Below, one piece after another: positions 26,900 through 36,462 of a stretch of DNA of 64,000 nucleotides (positions within the stretch are counted from its first letter, which is position 1; each line of letters starts with the position of its first letter). Source of the stretch: CBDCUI01 sp965223115. GTDB lineage: Bacteria; Pseudomonadota; Gammaproteobacteria; UBA4575. The stretch covers positions 930,001 to 994,000 of the forward strand of contig OZ244982.1 in the NCBI GenBank assembly GCA_965223115.1. Reading direction: 5' to 3'. The position numbers and the translations under genes are program-made. Under the pieces are notes generated by a model. That model worked only from the letters and a program-made list of their open reading frames with translations, was not told where the DNA came from and made no database searches.

Positions 26900-28330
26900 A
26901 TGATCTTGAGTACCACGCCTTATACACAATTTGGAGGCCATTCCATACAGGAAGAATCATGGTTAAAAGTGTTGCCGCACTTGCAATGTCCGGCATGTGA
27001 TAGTGCAAACAGCGAGCTGGAATTTGCAAAGCAATCATTACAGTGCTCAAATTGTCATAAATCATTTCCGATTTACTTCTCGAAAAATAACTTCATTCCA
27101 TGGTTATTTGCCGAACCAACTCATTCACTATTGGAGTGGAAAGCTCGATTAAATGGCTTTTTGCATCTTAATTTTATAGACCAATCTCGTTTAAAAGCTG
27201 CTTTAAAAGATAAACGCATAAGTAGAATTGGACTAAAGCGTATAAATAAGATTCTCAAAGCTAAAAAAGAACAACGAGAACAAATTTTAGAAATAGTTTC
27301 ACCGCTAGACCTGGAAGAAAAAGATTTTAGTCATGCCAATGCGACAAATGTGCTGAATTCAAAAGTACCGAAAGTACAAGGTTTAACAAGTTATTACGAT
27401 AATATTTTTAGAGATTGGGCTTGGGACAATGGTGAAAATGAGCAGTTATTAGAATCTGTAGAGAGTGTTTTAGGGAATGATTATTTCTTAGGTAAGATAC
27501 TAACTATAGGAGCTGGGGCGGGTCGCTTATCGTATGACTTACATCGCAAATTTTCACCCGAATTCTCAATATTGCTAGATATAAATCCAATTCTATTATT
27601 GACGGCAAGTAGATTGGTTCAAGGTGAAAAAATTTCATTACATGAGTTTCCAATCGCACCTCTTAATAAAGACTGTTTTACGAAATTACAAACTTGCCAA
27701 GCACCTGAAACAATAGAAAAAAACATACTATTTATGTTTGCAAACGGAATGAATCCTCCCTTTCATGTTAAAAGCTTTGATACGGTGTTAACACCGTGGT
27801 TAATTGATATTGCCCCACAAAATCTTCGAGATATTATTCCACGTATTAACCAGATTTTGAAAAGTGGTGGACGTTGGCTGAATATTGGTTCATTAGCTTT
27901 TTTACATAAAAATCAAGCTTGGTGCTATAGCGATGAGGAAGTAATTGAGCTATTAGAGAAAAATGGTTTTAAAGTTACTATTACCACTAGCATGGATACA
28001 CAATACTTAAAGTCACCGTTAAGTGCTCATGGCAGAACAGAAAAGGTTTTTAATTTTTGTGCAACAAAGATTAAAGATGTAATAGTCCCATCAAAATTAG
28101 ATTACCTACCTAAATGGATACTTGAAACTAGTACACCAATCCCTAAGTATGATGAATATGATATACAAGCATCTAAATATTTACTTCAAGCTCAAGTGAT
28201 TGGAGCAATTAATGGGGAAAGAAGTATTGAACAAATCGGAAGTCTAGTGGCCAAACAATATAGTCTGTCTGTCAATGAAGCTACTCATGCAGTAAAACAA
28301 ATTATGTTAGAATTATACGAAAACAACTAA
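26900..28330 (+). CDS. zinc-ribbon SAM methyltransferase, N2227-like, with PqqD-like C-terminus
   Basis: A 476-residue protein. Residues about 28-55 form a Trm112-like zinc ribbon (Cys 30, 33, 49, 52). The central methyltransferase has the SAM motif KILTIGAGAGRLSYDLHRKF and a later LTPWLIDIAPQNLRDIIPRI ... GGRWLNIGSLAF, the pattern of the N2227/carnosine methyltransferase family. The last 70 residues (LQAQVIGAINGERSIEQIGS) resemble a PqqD-type winged helix, the peptide-recognition fold of RiPP enzymes. Substrate unknown. A DUF2059 gene follows 40 bp later. Confidence 0.72.
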   Translation: MILSTTPYTQFGGHSIQEESWLKVLPHLQCPACDSANSELEFAKQSLQCSNCHKSFPIYFSKNNFIPWLFAEPTHSLLEWKARLNGFLHLNFIDQSRLKAALKDKRISRIGLKRINKILKAKKEQREQILEIVSPLDLEEKDFSHANATNVLNSKVPKVQGLTSYYDNIFRDWAWDNGENEQLLESVESVLGNDYFLGKILTIGAGAGRLSYDLHRKFSPEFSILLDINPILLLTASRLVQGEKISLHEFPIAPLNKDCFTKLQTCQAPETIEKNILFMFANGMNPPFHVKSFDTVLTPWLIDIAPQNLRDIIPRINQILKSGGRWLNIGSLAFLHKNQAWCYSDEEVIELLEKNGFKVTITTSMDTQYLKSPLSAHGRTEKVFNFCATKIKDVIVPSKLDYLPKWILETSTPIPKYDEYDIQASKYLLQAQVIGAINGERSIEQIGSLVAKQYSLSVNEATHAVKQIMLELYENN

Positions 28331-28370
28331 ATTAAAAGTTAATCTGTATTATTAATTAGGATCTTTAAAT

Positions 28371-28922
28371 ATGAAATATTTATTAATTCTTACATTATCT
28401 CTTCTTAGTTCATTTGCTATAGCAGATTCTTATGAAGAGAACTTGAAAGAATTGTTCGAACTAACCAATGTAAGAGAAAGTTATGCTAGTTTGAATACTT
28501 TAATAATTAACCAAATGCAAGCTAGTTTTTTTCAAGCAGCAGATCAGAAAATTGACGCCAACGTTTTTTCTGAAAAAGAAAGAAAACAAGTAGGTGAGGT
28601 ATTAAAAGAGCAATTTACTAAAATGGTCGAGAATTATGAAAAATTTGTAAAAAACTCTATGCCGTACGACCAAGTCGAAGAAGAAATTTTTATTCCTTTA
28701 TATAAAGAAACGTATACGGAAAGCGAAGTAGAAAAACTCATTGCATTTTACAAAACCCCTCTTGGTAAAAAAACAATAGAATCATCAAAACAAATACCAC
28801 AGCAAGCAGCAAAAATGTCCGCTGAAAAGTATGATTCAAAAATTTCTGATTTTGTAAAAAAACAAGTTGAAGAAAATATTGAAATAGCAGTTGAGAAAGC
28901 AAATGAGATTGGCTCTGATTAG
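28371..28922 (+). CDS. DUF2059 domain exported protein
   Basis: A 183-residue protein with a signal peptide (LLILTLSLLSSFAIA) and an all-helical DUF2059 domain whose signature is FIPLYKETYTESEVEKLIAF followed by YKTPLGKKTIESSKQIPQ. The family is periplasmic and uncharacterised. It follows the zinc-ribbon methyltransferase by 40 bp in the same direction. Confidence 0.85.
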   Translation: MKYLLILTLSLLSSFAIADSYEENLKELFELTNVRESYASLNTLIINQMQASFFQAADQKIDANVFSEKERKQVGEVLKEQFTKMVENYEKFVKNSMPYDQVEEEIFIPLYKETYTESEVEKLIAFYKTPLGKKTIESSKQIPQQAAKMSAEKYDSKISDFVKKQVEENIEIAVEKANEIGSD

Positions 28923-29138
28923 TTAAAAATTATGATTATTTTTTATTGTTTATTTAACAGATTCTGTGTTTTATTATTTTTTTTGTAAGATAGTGGTAAG
29001 ACATGAAATTTGAGCTTTTTAAGAAGAAACTCTAAATGTTATAATCATAAATGAAAAATGTATATAAGATGGTTAAGCTATACTATGACTTTTAAGTTTG
29101 AATAAAATAGTGATAATTACTAAATAGCATGAGGGGAT

Positions 29139-29366
29139 ATGTCAGAAAAGAAAAAAGAAATTGAAACACTTGATGAAAACAATACAGAGATTCTAAATAA
29201 AAAAGGTTGGCATCTTGTAGATCTCTATCGTTCTCGTGAAGGTGGGGATGGCTCAACTGCACATAATAAAGCACTTGAAAAAGCATTGACCGTTAAACGT
29301 AAGGTGGGTTTGCGCAGAGTAGTGAAAGATGGTGTCACATACTATGAAGTTTGGGAGCACTGGTAA
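29139..29366 (+). CDS. small protein of unknown function
   Basis: A 75-residue charged protein (KKGWHLVDLYRSREGGDGST, ending DGVTYYEVWEHW) preceded by a GAGGGG ribosome site. No family recognised. The clean start signal and soluble composition make it a believable gene. It marks the left edge of the accessory stretch. Confidence 0.6.
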   Translation: MSEKKKEIETLDENNTEILNKKGWHLVDLYRSREGGDGSTAHNKALEKALTVKRKVGLRRVVKDGVTYYEVWEHW

Positions 29367-29545
29367 GCGCTTAATAACTCATCTGATGCTACTGCAAGTA
29401 ATATATAAACACCAATGTCATAATTAAGTAAATTTATACACGCTTATTAGTTTAGTCTTGCTAGCTTGAATTTTTATTATCGTTTCATGGTTTATGATTT
29501 TGCTAATCAAATATCTCGAAAATTTTGATAAATAACTATTTAGTA

Positions 29546-29665
29546 ATGAGGAGGCAATAGCTACTTTATGTGTTTTTGTATGCTCATGAATTATCTAAAC
29601 TTAATTTATTCTAGCGAAATTAATTGCCCTTAAATAAACTCTGATATTACTTGATTGTAGTTACT
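29546..29665 (+). repeat. dispersed intergenic repeat, copy A
   Basis: The 29367-29774 gap has no gene. It holds one copy of a degenerate repeat with a left box ATGAGGAGGCAATAGCTACTT and, 104 bp on, a right box CTTGATTGTAGTTAC. Between them is an AT-rich stretch with TGCCCTTAAAT, shared in the same order by copies B, C, D and F. Confidence 0.5.
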
Positions 29666-29774
29666 CTATAAATGTTTTTGGGTGCTACTATGGTCCCACA
29701 ATAAATTCTAACGTTACCTAGAATTAGTTCTTGAATTACATAAACTCTGGGCGAGTAAATATCTCTTAAGGTTA

Positions 29775-31499
29775 TTATTTTATTAGAAAAACATTTTTTT
29801 GAATTTCTTTATTAATTCTAGTGTTTCGTTTAATTACCTTTGCAAGAGTAGTTCGCTTCATTTTGCGCACTTCGCGAACACTCATACTGTTTTCATACCA
29901 AAATCGATCACCATCTCGTAATCGTTCAAATTGGTCTTTCAATATTATAAAAAACACCTCACCAACAAGTGCACCATGCACTTTGTCTTCTGCTAGACCA
30001 CCAACCCAAAGATCTACATCATCTACAGTTGTATACACCTTGGCTAATTTAGCCTGAGTTTCAAGATTAGACGAAATATCAGCAAAATTCACAGCCGGTG
30101 CTAACCCCAAAGCAAGCCTTGTAGCATTGTAACTTGCCAATCCATGATCTCGTCCTCGCTGAATATTAAGTGAAGCTAAGTCGAAGCCGCCACTACCAGG
30201 CATCCCAAAAAGAAAATTACGAACATCATCAATAATCAACTCATCTAGATTTTGACAAGACTGATTTGCAAGTCCTCTTAAAATTGGATCAATTCCGCCT
30301 TCATTAATTATTCTATGTGGAGCAAAAAACGCGTCACGTAGAGGCAGATTTCCAAATTTTGTTTCATTGCCTCTTCGATTCAACCGAAGTATTTGTGGCG
30401 AAAGTAGACTATGGCCTAAGCGATACGCTGCAGTTGAAAATTCATTGCGAATACTCGCATCAACATCGGGCTTGTAACCAGTGTATTTAGTTAAAGCATT
30501 TGGGCCAAGCAGAACAGGTAAAAATTCCTGATAGGTAATGACTTGCATTTGCGCAGCAACTGTATTTCTTGCTCGTTGATAAATTTCATCTCCACTTAAA
30601 TTTGGACTACGTCGAGCAATCCTCTTAGCTAATCGATTGTGTTCGCGAACAAATAATGTGTGCATAGCAGTGAGCCCTATCTGTTCATTTGCGCGCACAT
30701 CTCCTGCTAAAAACAAAGTTTCGCTAGGGCCGCCAGCATTACTTAATCCATCCGTGTTAAATGGTAGTAAATTACCTTTACTAGTTTTAAGTTTCCCCGA
30801 ACCATCTAATGTACGTAATGCAGTAGCACGTTCGTCATCAGAGCCATATACATTAGATGCATCAATCCATCCAGTAATTTCATTGAGCTGTTGGCGTGGG
30901 TTTTCAATTCCAAGTCCAGTGCTTTTATCATAGATAGATCGGTTAAAAGGCATCACTACATTACCCACATTGCCAGGGTCGAAATAAATATCACCGGCTG
31001 GAATTGAAATATTTGCAGGTTCTGCTGGGTGAACGCCATCGGTCAAATCTATATCGTGATCTAAAAATTGGCCCCATTGCCATAAATAATCGCTCGCAAG
31101 ATTAGATGTCTGCGTAGAGACTACTTGTGCTAATACTGCATTACTAATTGCCCTTGGACTTGATCTGGTTACACCCGCTAATGCCGACACGTCATCTGTA
31201 TAATCTGCATCGGCAATTCGGGCAAGCTGAGATCCCGAAGTATTCATTTCGGGATTCAAAATATTGTTATTCGATCCATCTATAGATCGAACATCAATTT
31301 TATTTTTTTTATTTTTCTTTTTTTTATTTAAATTGCGATCAATCCTTCTAACAGGAGACGTTTCTGGAGTTTGCATATTCTGATCTGCATGCTTCAATAT
31401 ATCATTGCTAGATAATTTTTGTTCTTGAGCATATGCAGCCATTGTTGTAGTAAATACTGTGCATGATATTGCAAAAATAATTAATTTAATATCAGTCAT
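29775..31499 (-). CDS. animal-type heme peroxidase, exported
   Basis: A 574-residue peroxidase of the myeloperoxidase/peroxidasin superfamily. A signal peptide (residues 1-24, ending AAYA) is followed by a lysine-rich linker (NKKKKNKKNK). Key residues are in place: distal His 148 in WGQFLDHDIDLTDG, the distal Arg 285-Glu 286 in FVREHNRLAKRI, and proximal His 363 in AYRLGHSLLSPQ. Bacterial members use peroxide to oxidise halides or phenols outside the cell. It is monocistronic and sits between two copies of the dispersed repeat. Confidence 0.92.
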   Translation of the reverse strand: MTDIKLIIFAISCTVFTTTMAAYAQEQKLSSNDILKHADQNMQTPETSPVRRIDRNLNKKKKNKKNKIDVRSIDGSNNNILNPEMNTSGSQLARIADADYTDDVSALAGVTRSSPRAISNAVLAQVVSTQTSNLASDYLWQWGQFLDHDIDLTDGVHPAEPANISIPAGDIYFDPGNVGNVVMPFNRSIYDKSTGLGIENPRQQLNEITGWIDASNVYGSDDERATALRTLDGSGKLKTSKGNLLPFNTDGLSNAGGPSETLFLAGDVRANEQIGLTAMHTLFVREHNRLAKRIARRSPNLSGDEIYQRARNTVAAQMQVITYQEFLPVLLGPNALTKYTGYKPDVDASIRNEFSTAAYRLGHSLLSPQILRLNRRGNETKFGNLPLRDAFFAPHRIINEGGIDPILRGLANQSCQNLDELIIDDVRNFLFGMPGSGGFDLASLNIQRGRDHGLASYNATRLALGLAPAVNFADISSNLETQAKLAKVYTTVDDVDLWVGGLAEDKVHGALVGEVFFIILKDQFERLRDGDRFWYENSMSVREVRKMKRTTLAKVIKRNTRINKEIQKNVFLIK

Positions 31500-31813
31500 G
31501 AGCGTATCCTTTTCTCGAGTGACTACTGGTATTTTTAAATTATAAAAATTATTTTTAATTTCTGATTAATTTTATTTTGCTAAATATATCAGATAGATTT
31601 TAACAGGTAGTCGACAAACTGCTGTCTATATCATTGATACGTAGTGAATTTATTTTTTATTGCGAAGTAATCCACAAAATTATATTTTAGAATTAAATTA
31701 TTAAAGAATAATGCAAAAATAAGGACTAACCTAACAACAAAATCTAATTCCATATTTTAAATTTTCTGCACTTCCTTAAAATTTGACGAATATTTATAGA
31801 ATGTTATTGAATG

Positions 31814-31932
31814 ATGGAGGTGATAGTCACTTAACTTAAAATGTAACTGACTATTTTTCTTATATAATTAGAAATCAATCAATAATTTGTACCACTAATA
31901 GTACCTTTAAGTATCTTGGCTGTAGTTAGATC
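31814..31932 (+). repeat. dispersed intergenic repeat, copy B
   Basis: The 31500-32067 gap contains no gene. Left box ATGGAGGTGATAGTCACTTA and right box CTTGGCTGTAGTTAGATC are 101 bp apart, matching copies A, C, D and F in order, spacing and orientation. Confidence 0.55.
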
Positions 31933-31984
31933 GGTGGGAACCTCTTTGAATGAGGGTGTCCTTATAGCTTTTACTATCAGGAAT

Positions 31985-32020
31985 TAAAAAAGCCGAAGAC
32001 ATATGTCCTCGGCTTTAATT
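31985..32020 (-). terminator. terminator of the aminotransferase gene
   Basis: The arms AAAGCCGA and TCGGCTTT, extended inward by GACATATGTC, form a strong hairpin 50 bp past the aminotransferase stop. A-rich sequence on the plus strand gives a T-run on the minus strand. Confidence 0.85.
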
Positions 32021-32067
32021 AATGCAATAGTGCTTTTGCTTAAGCTTCTTAAATATATTTGACAGAC

Positions 32068-33444
32068 TTACCTTCCGTACACATCTATTCCCGGGAGTGG
32101 GCGATGATACTGCACAACTTCTGCATACTTTTTAGATGCAGCAGCGATGCCTTTATCAGCATCAATCGGCAATCCCGCTTCTTCAGCTGATTTCAAGAAG
32201 GCAATGGAAGCCATCAACGCATGCTGTGGCTGGATACCGCCTGTAGCACATAGGCGCCAACCCATATCGGGATAGCCCGGTATCGCAGCGGCTTCTACCG
32301 CGTGTTTGTAGAACATGATCATAAGCACTTGTGTAATATCTTTTTCACCATGGCCTTTTGGTGCTTTAATGGCTGTAACTGCATTTGATGCTGTATTCAG
32401 ATCTTTTGCAACCAGCTCAAAACCGGCAGCCTGAGCAGCGGTGCGGTACACATCTGAACATGCACGATGACGATCACAAACACGATCAATGCCTTCAATT
32501 GCAATCGAATCTAATGCCACCGCAAATTGAGAGTAATTACTTGGGGTTTCAATATGTAAACCGAGGCCGTCCATAGCTTCAATCATTTTGCCAAGATTAA
32601 GGTAATGATTACCTTTTTTAAGCCCAGCATCTTTCAACTGTTGTTCAGACTCTTGAATTTTTTGAACCGCTTTAGGGCTTAGGGTAATCATGCCAATACT
32701 GGGTGTACCCATCATGCCTTTTTGACTACATCCAATTAGCATATCGATGCCCATGTCTTTCATCGAACATGGCATGCAACCAATGGAAGAAATACCGTCG
32801 ATAACAAGAAGTGCAGGGTGGTTTAGTTCATCCAGCATGCTTCGTATCTTCTTGGGATTGGTCGTCACGCCGGCACCGGTTTCATTATGCGGCGCCATTA
32901 CCATCTTGATATTTTGTTCCGTGTCTTGTTCTAAAACTTCTTTAAGTTTTGCATAGGGTAAGTCTTCCCCAAGTTCGCCTTCTAAGCGAATCACGCCTCT
33001 ACCAATGTTTTCAACACAATTCCCCATTGCATTACTAAAGCAACCGATCTCTAAGGTTACGATGACTTTCTTGTCCGAATTCACTTCGTCCGGCGTGCGA
33101 CATGAGCCTGCAGCCGCTTCAGTAGCCGATGTGCCTGAGCCGGTGTAGAACAAAGCTCTACCACCTTCTTGCATATCCACCATTTTCGCGTAATCGTTAC
33201 GAACCGTTGCAAAAAACTTTGCTACTCCAGGACCACGCATACCTCTTGTTTGATTAGATGTAAACTGAGTGACCAATTCAGACCCAAAGGCGGGACCAGG
33301 AGTTACGTTGATAATCTTGTTATGTGGAGACCAGACATAAGACTTATCGTTAATAAAGTCGACATCAGATGCTTCCATCTGATTCGTTTCGATAAGACGT
33401 CTAAGTCCGGAAAGTGGAGAGATTAGTTCATTCGTCATTTTCAA
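32068..33444 (-). CDS. class V (serine/alanine-glyoxylate type) aminotransferase
   Basis: A 458-residue PLP enzyme. The motif VTPGPAFGS near the start, YTGSGTSATEAAAGSC, the family glycine/acid region APHNETGAGVTT, VIDGISSIGCMP, and the Schiff-base lysine in GCSQKGMMGTPSIG are typical of serine-glyoxylate, alanine-glyoxylate and related aminotransferases. Exact substrates cannot be told. Its base composition is clearly richer in G+C (sampled stretches 43-60 percent) than surrounding genes, suggesting acquisition. Dispersed-repeat copies B and C flank it. Confidence 0.85.
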   Translation of the reverse strand: MKMTNELISPLSGLRRLIETNQMEASDVDFINDKSYVWSPHNKIINVTPGPAFGSELVTQFTSNQTRGMRGPGVAKFFATVRNDYAKMVDMQEGGRALFYTGSGTSATEAAAGSCRTPDEVNSDKKVIVTLEIGCFSNAMGNCVENIGRGVIRLEGELGEDLPYAKLKEVLEQDTEQNIKMVMAPHNETGAGVTTNPKKIRSMLDELNHPALLVIDGISSIGCMPCSMKDMGIDMLIGCSQKGMMGTPSIGMITLSPKAVQKIQESEQQLKDAGLKKGNHYLNLGKMIEAMDGLGLHIETPSNYSQFAVALDSIAIEGIDRVCDRHRACSDVYRTAAQAAGFELVAKDLNTASNAVTAIKAPKGHGEKDITQVLMIMFYKHAVEAAAIPGYPDMGWRLCATGGIQPQHALMASIAFLKSAEEAGLPIDADKGIAAASKKYAEVVQYHRPLPGIDVYGR

Positions 33445-33655
33445 ATATCCCTAAGTATTTACACATTTATGGTTCTGGTAATAAATAAAAAGCACAAGAT
33501 ATACAAACCAGAGAGCGTGCCAGGCTGATTTGATAACCTATAGTAAGGGTAACTAGCGGTACGTTGTCTTCTGCAGTGTTTTTGTATATGACTTTTTTAA
33601 CGAGCGATGTTATCACACTAATCTTCAGAGAAAACGTATAGGCGAGTTCTAAGGA

Positions 33656-33770
33656 ATGGTGGAGGCGTTAGCAACTTTATGCGCTCACTATCTTGTTGAT
33701 TCTATAAGGAATATTCGATTAAACGTAATTACTTGCCCCTAAATTAACCCCCAATTTTCTTGGCTGTTAC
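33656..33770 (+). repeat. dispersed intergenic repeat, copy C
   Basis: The 33445-33907 gap contains no gene. The left box ATGGTGGAGGCGTTAGCAAC and right box CTTGGCTGTTACG are 103 bp apart, with TTGCCCCTAAATTAA between. Its TGGTGGAGGCG is identical to the reverse complement of the tmRNA 3' end at 45654-45664. Confidence 0.55.
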
Positions 33771-33907
33771 GAAATTACTGCGAATGTTATAGAACAATAA
33801 TACAAGCTATTAGTCTAAATCGGGCAAATAAATTATAAATTAATGCTGGTCTCTAGCTTTTACATTCTTTCTAAAATGCCCCATTTATTGGTATTTGCGC
33901 AACTTTT

Positions 33908-34985
33908 TTAATTCTTAACCCATGGTGGGTTTTTAAAATCTCCTACATTATACGGCTCTGGTGCAATCAAAATTTGATCATTATTATTTCCTTGAATTTG
34001 AAAAAATAAATGCGGCATTCCAAGTGACGGATCACTTGTTGCATCAGGATAGGGAATAGCAGCTTGCCATTTTGGATGATAGTTTATTATGCCTGCAACG
34101 CTACGATATATTGTATTTTTGAGTTTTTTTCTGCAACACATTTATTTTGTTGTATATTGCCGGGTGACCCTGTTCCACCAGCAAGTGTTGCTGCAATTGC
34201 ATAATGATGTACAGCACCGTAGGGAAGGCAGCCCACACTAGGAGTTGAATTTTCACCAAATCGGCTGTGGTATCTATTTGCAAATGCTTGACCTATTTCA
34301 TCTTGTAATAGACCAATTACCGTACCTACAATAATTCCATCTGCAGCTTTGCCCGCAATGTCTTTAAAAGCTTGATGCATTGCACCATATTGCAAATAAA
34401 TTAAGCTATTTGTTGGGCGTTCTAAAAATTGTTTTTGAAAGTGTGCAAGATCTACGGAGTAGAAATGTGTATTGGCAATTACAGATGGATTAGCTTTTTC
34501 TACTTTACGTAGAACATCGTGCCACTCAGTTGTTGGGGTTTGAACAATTTCCGGTCCAAATACCAAATCCCATCCAAAACTTTTTGCGACTGTTTTCATT
34601 GCGTTTGCAATAACGATACTATAGGGCTTAGATCCAGAAATTATTGCAAGCTTATTATTATGTGGCTTCCATTTTCCCGTATCTCTTAACCAAGAGATAA
34701 ATTTAATGAACCCTTGTCCATACCAATAATCTGCGGGGTCACCCATAAAACAGCCAAAGTATCGTTCAGGATCGCTGGCTACAGTGTCGTGGTGTTGGAG
34801 TAGAGTATTATGATTTATGTAAATGATGCCTGCATCTGCAATGATGTCGTATTCTGCATTTTGTGGTCCAATATTGTAACCATTGATAATGGTGTGGACT
34901 TTGTTTTCATTAATGAGTGTTTGCGCAGCAGCAACAACTTCGCTAGCAGTTTGATTGTGTGTATCTGCAGGAATAGAGTTAGATC
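33908..34985 (-). pseudogene. ABC transporter substrate-binding protein (amino acid/amide type), truncated and frameshifted
   Basis: Reading minus from about 34985, an open frame (SIPADTHNQTASEVVAAAQ ... INGYNIGPQNAEYDIIADAG) continues as a periplasmic binding protein of the branched-chain amino acid/urea/amide family (GQGFIKFISWLRDTGKW, LAIISGSKPYSIVIANAMK, GKAADGIIVGTVIGLLQDE). The signal peptide and first lobe are absent; a TAA stands just upstream in frame. Near 34125 the frame shifts in a run of seven A and continues as YRSVAGIINYHPKWQAAIPY to 33908. Short-amide or amino-acid uptake is the ancestral role; the copy looks dead. Confidence 0.75.
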
Positions 34986-35326
34986 GTTATGACTTATCCT
35001 TAGGAACCCCTCCGCATACAAAAATTATTGCATCTTCTGGCGGACATAGTGACAACTATGTATTGGTGACTGAAGAGTTGCTTTATGCTTATGCTGGGCT
35101 CATCGGTAGTCTGGATTATCGTATTCGTTCAGATATGACGTATTTTACTGCACCTAATAATGGTGCTGTTTTCAGCACAGGTTCTATTGCTTTTGGATCA
35201 GCCTTGCCTGCGAATAATTATAGTAATACTTGTTCGACCTTGCTTAAAGCTGTTGTAGATAGTTTTATAAAAGATGGAAAACTTCCAGGAGTCAAATGGA
35301 TGCTTGAAGAAAAACAATGGAGGTAA
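34955..35326 (+). pseudogene. 3' remnant of an N,N-dimethylformamidase large-subunit-like gene
   Basis: About 118 residues match, by pattern, the C-terminus of the N,N-dimethylformamidase beta-subunit family: IELDRYDLSLGTPPHTKIIA, MTYFTAPNNGAVFSTGSIAF and ALPANNYSNTCSTLLKAVVD. The parent protein is several hundred residues longer, so only the 3' end survives. The fragment starts at about 34973, where it abuts the truncated 5' end of the divergent binding-protein pseudogene. Amide hydrolysis is the ancestral function. Confidence 0.65.
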
Positions 35327-35431
35327 ATATTAAATTATTACAAATATGCCATATAAACGGGTAGGGTTGTTAATCCCTTGCCGAATTCATGTTTAATCTA
35401 AATACGATAGGGGTGTGGCAGCAACTACTAT

Positions 35432-35546
35432 ATGGTGGACGCGGTAGCTATTTTACTAACAAGATAAGTATTGTTTATCTTAGCAATTTAGAAGTAAATT
35501 AAAATTTTGTGCCCCCATTTCTGTCCTCAAATGGCTCGGCTGTAGA
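35432..35546 (+). repeat. dispersed intergenic repeat, copy D
   Basis: The 35327-35668 gap contains no gene. Left box ATGGTGGACGCGGTAGCTAT and right box CTCGGCTGTAG are 103 bp apart, with TTGTGCCCCCAT between. The sequence just left of it (GGGTAGGGTTGTTAATCCC and the following TTTAATCTAAAT) is a second, shorter element also seen near 37905. Confidence 0.55.
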
Positions 35547-35668
35547 AAAACCTCCATAGACTTCCTTGGATTCTAATGATAAATGCAGGATCAATTAACT
35601 TTTCCGATGCACAATTTTAAATTATGTTGCATCATCCTTGATGCGTTCTAATTCGTACATTCATGTGT

Positions 35669-36448
35669 TCAGTTATTGCTGATGATGATTTTTTCTACAG
35701 CGAGTGTTTGTAGCAATTTTATTAATTCAACCGTATAGCCGATGGTTTCGTTCTCAATAACGTTAAAAGGTACATGCTGATAGTCTACTTCTTGACTAAC
35801 ACGTGTCGCATCAAGCCCGGCCCATTTATTTTTTTCATAATACTCCGTCCATGCATGTCCATAGGCAAACTTGAGTTCGTCTAGTGATAGATATAGTCCG
35901 GTGACGATGCGCGCAGGGTAACCATACCTGCGTAGCAAAGCGGTGAGTAATACGGCATGTTCAGTGCAATCGCCTTCTTTTGATTGCGCTACTTGCGATG
36001 CAATATCAAATCCATTGGCATAGTTTTTGTCACTAATGTGATCGTATACGAATTGTTCAAGGTCTTTTACGGTGGGTGTATCTCCATATACACTAGTTAT
36101 TTTTTCTGTTAATGCTTCTATTGAAGGTTCTCGGTAATCGATTAAGAAGGTTGAGGCAAGATGTAATTCGTCCTTCATTGAGTCTTTAGCTTGTGGGTAG
36201 TGTTCCACTTTAATTGCGATTGAAGTAGATTGCAGATCATTTTGAGGAAACCATCTGACTAGGTGTTCCTGTAATTCATTAGGGTTTGCATGAATAATTT
36301 TATACTGAAGTGGAAGATGTTTGTCCGCATTACTTCTCACATCTTCAACGGGCATTTGCCCAATAAACATCGTATTGTCTTGGGCTGTTAAAACACTAGC
36401 ATTTAACAGCCACAATACAATGATTACCACATAGCTAGGTATGCGCAT
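35669..36448 (-). CDS. exported transglutaminase-like protein
   Basis: A 259-residue protein with a signal peptide and a transglutaminase-core domain. The catalytic triad is Cys 161 (KEGDCTEHAVLLTALLRRYG), His 198 (AYGHAWTEYY) and Asp 213 (WAGLDATR). It lies 14 bp downstream of a lipoprotein gene on the same strand, so the two likely form an operon. Such enzymes act as periplasmic proteases or transglutaminases; substrate unknown. Confidence 0.88.
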   Translation of the reverse strand: MRIPSYVVIIVLWLLNASVLTAQDNTMFIGQMPVEDVRSNADKHLPLQYKIIHANPNELQEHLVRWFPQNDLQSTSIAIKVEHYPQAKDSMKDELHLASTFLIDYREPSIEALTEKITSVYGDTPTVKDLEQFVYDHISDKNYANGFDIASQVAQSKEGDCTEHAVLLTALLRRYGYPARIVTGLYLSLDELKFAYGHAWTEYYEKNKWAGLDATRVSQEVDYQHVPFNVIENETIGYTVELIKLLQTLAVEKIIISNN

Positions 36449-36462
36449 TGTGCGAGCATACT

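Noticed and set aside
34810..35021. Short frames on both strands around 34.8-35.0 kb
   Set aside because: They are out-of-frame shadows of the binding-protein pseudogene, which is open in another frame through this stretch.
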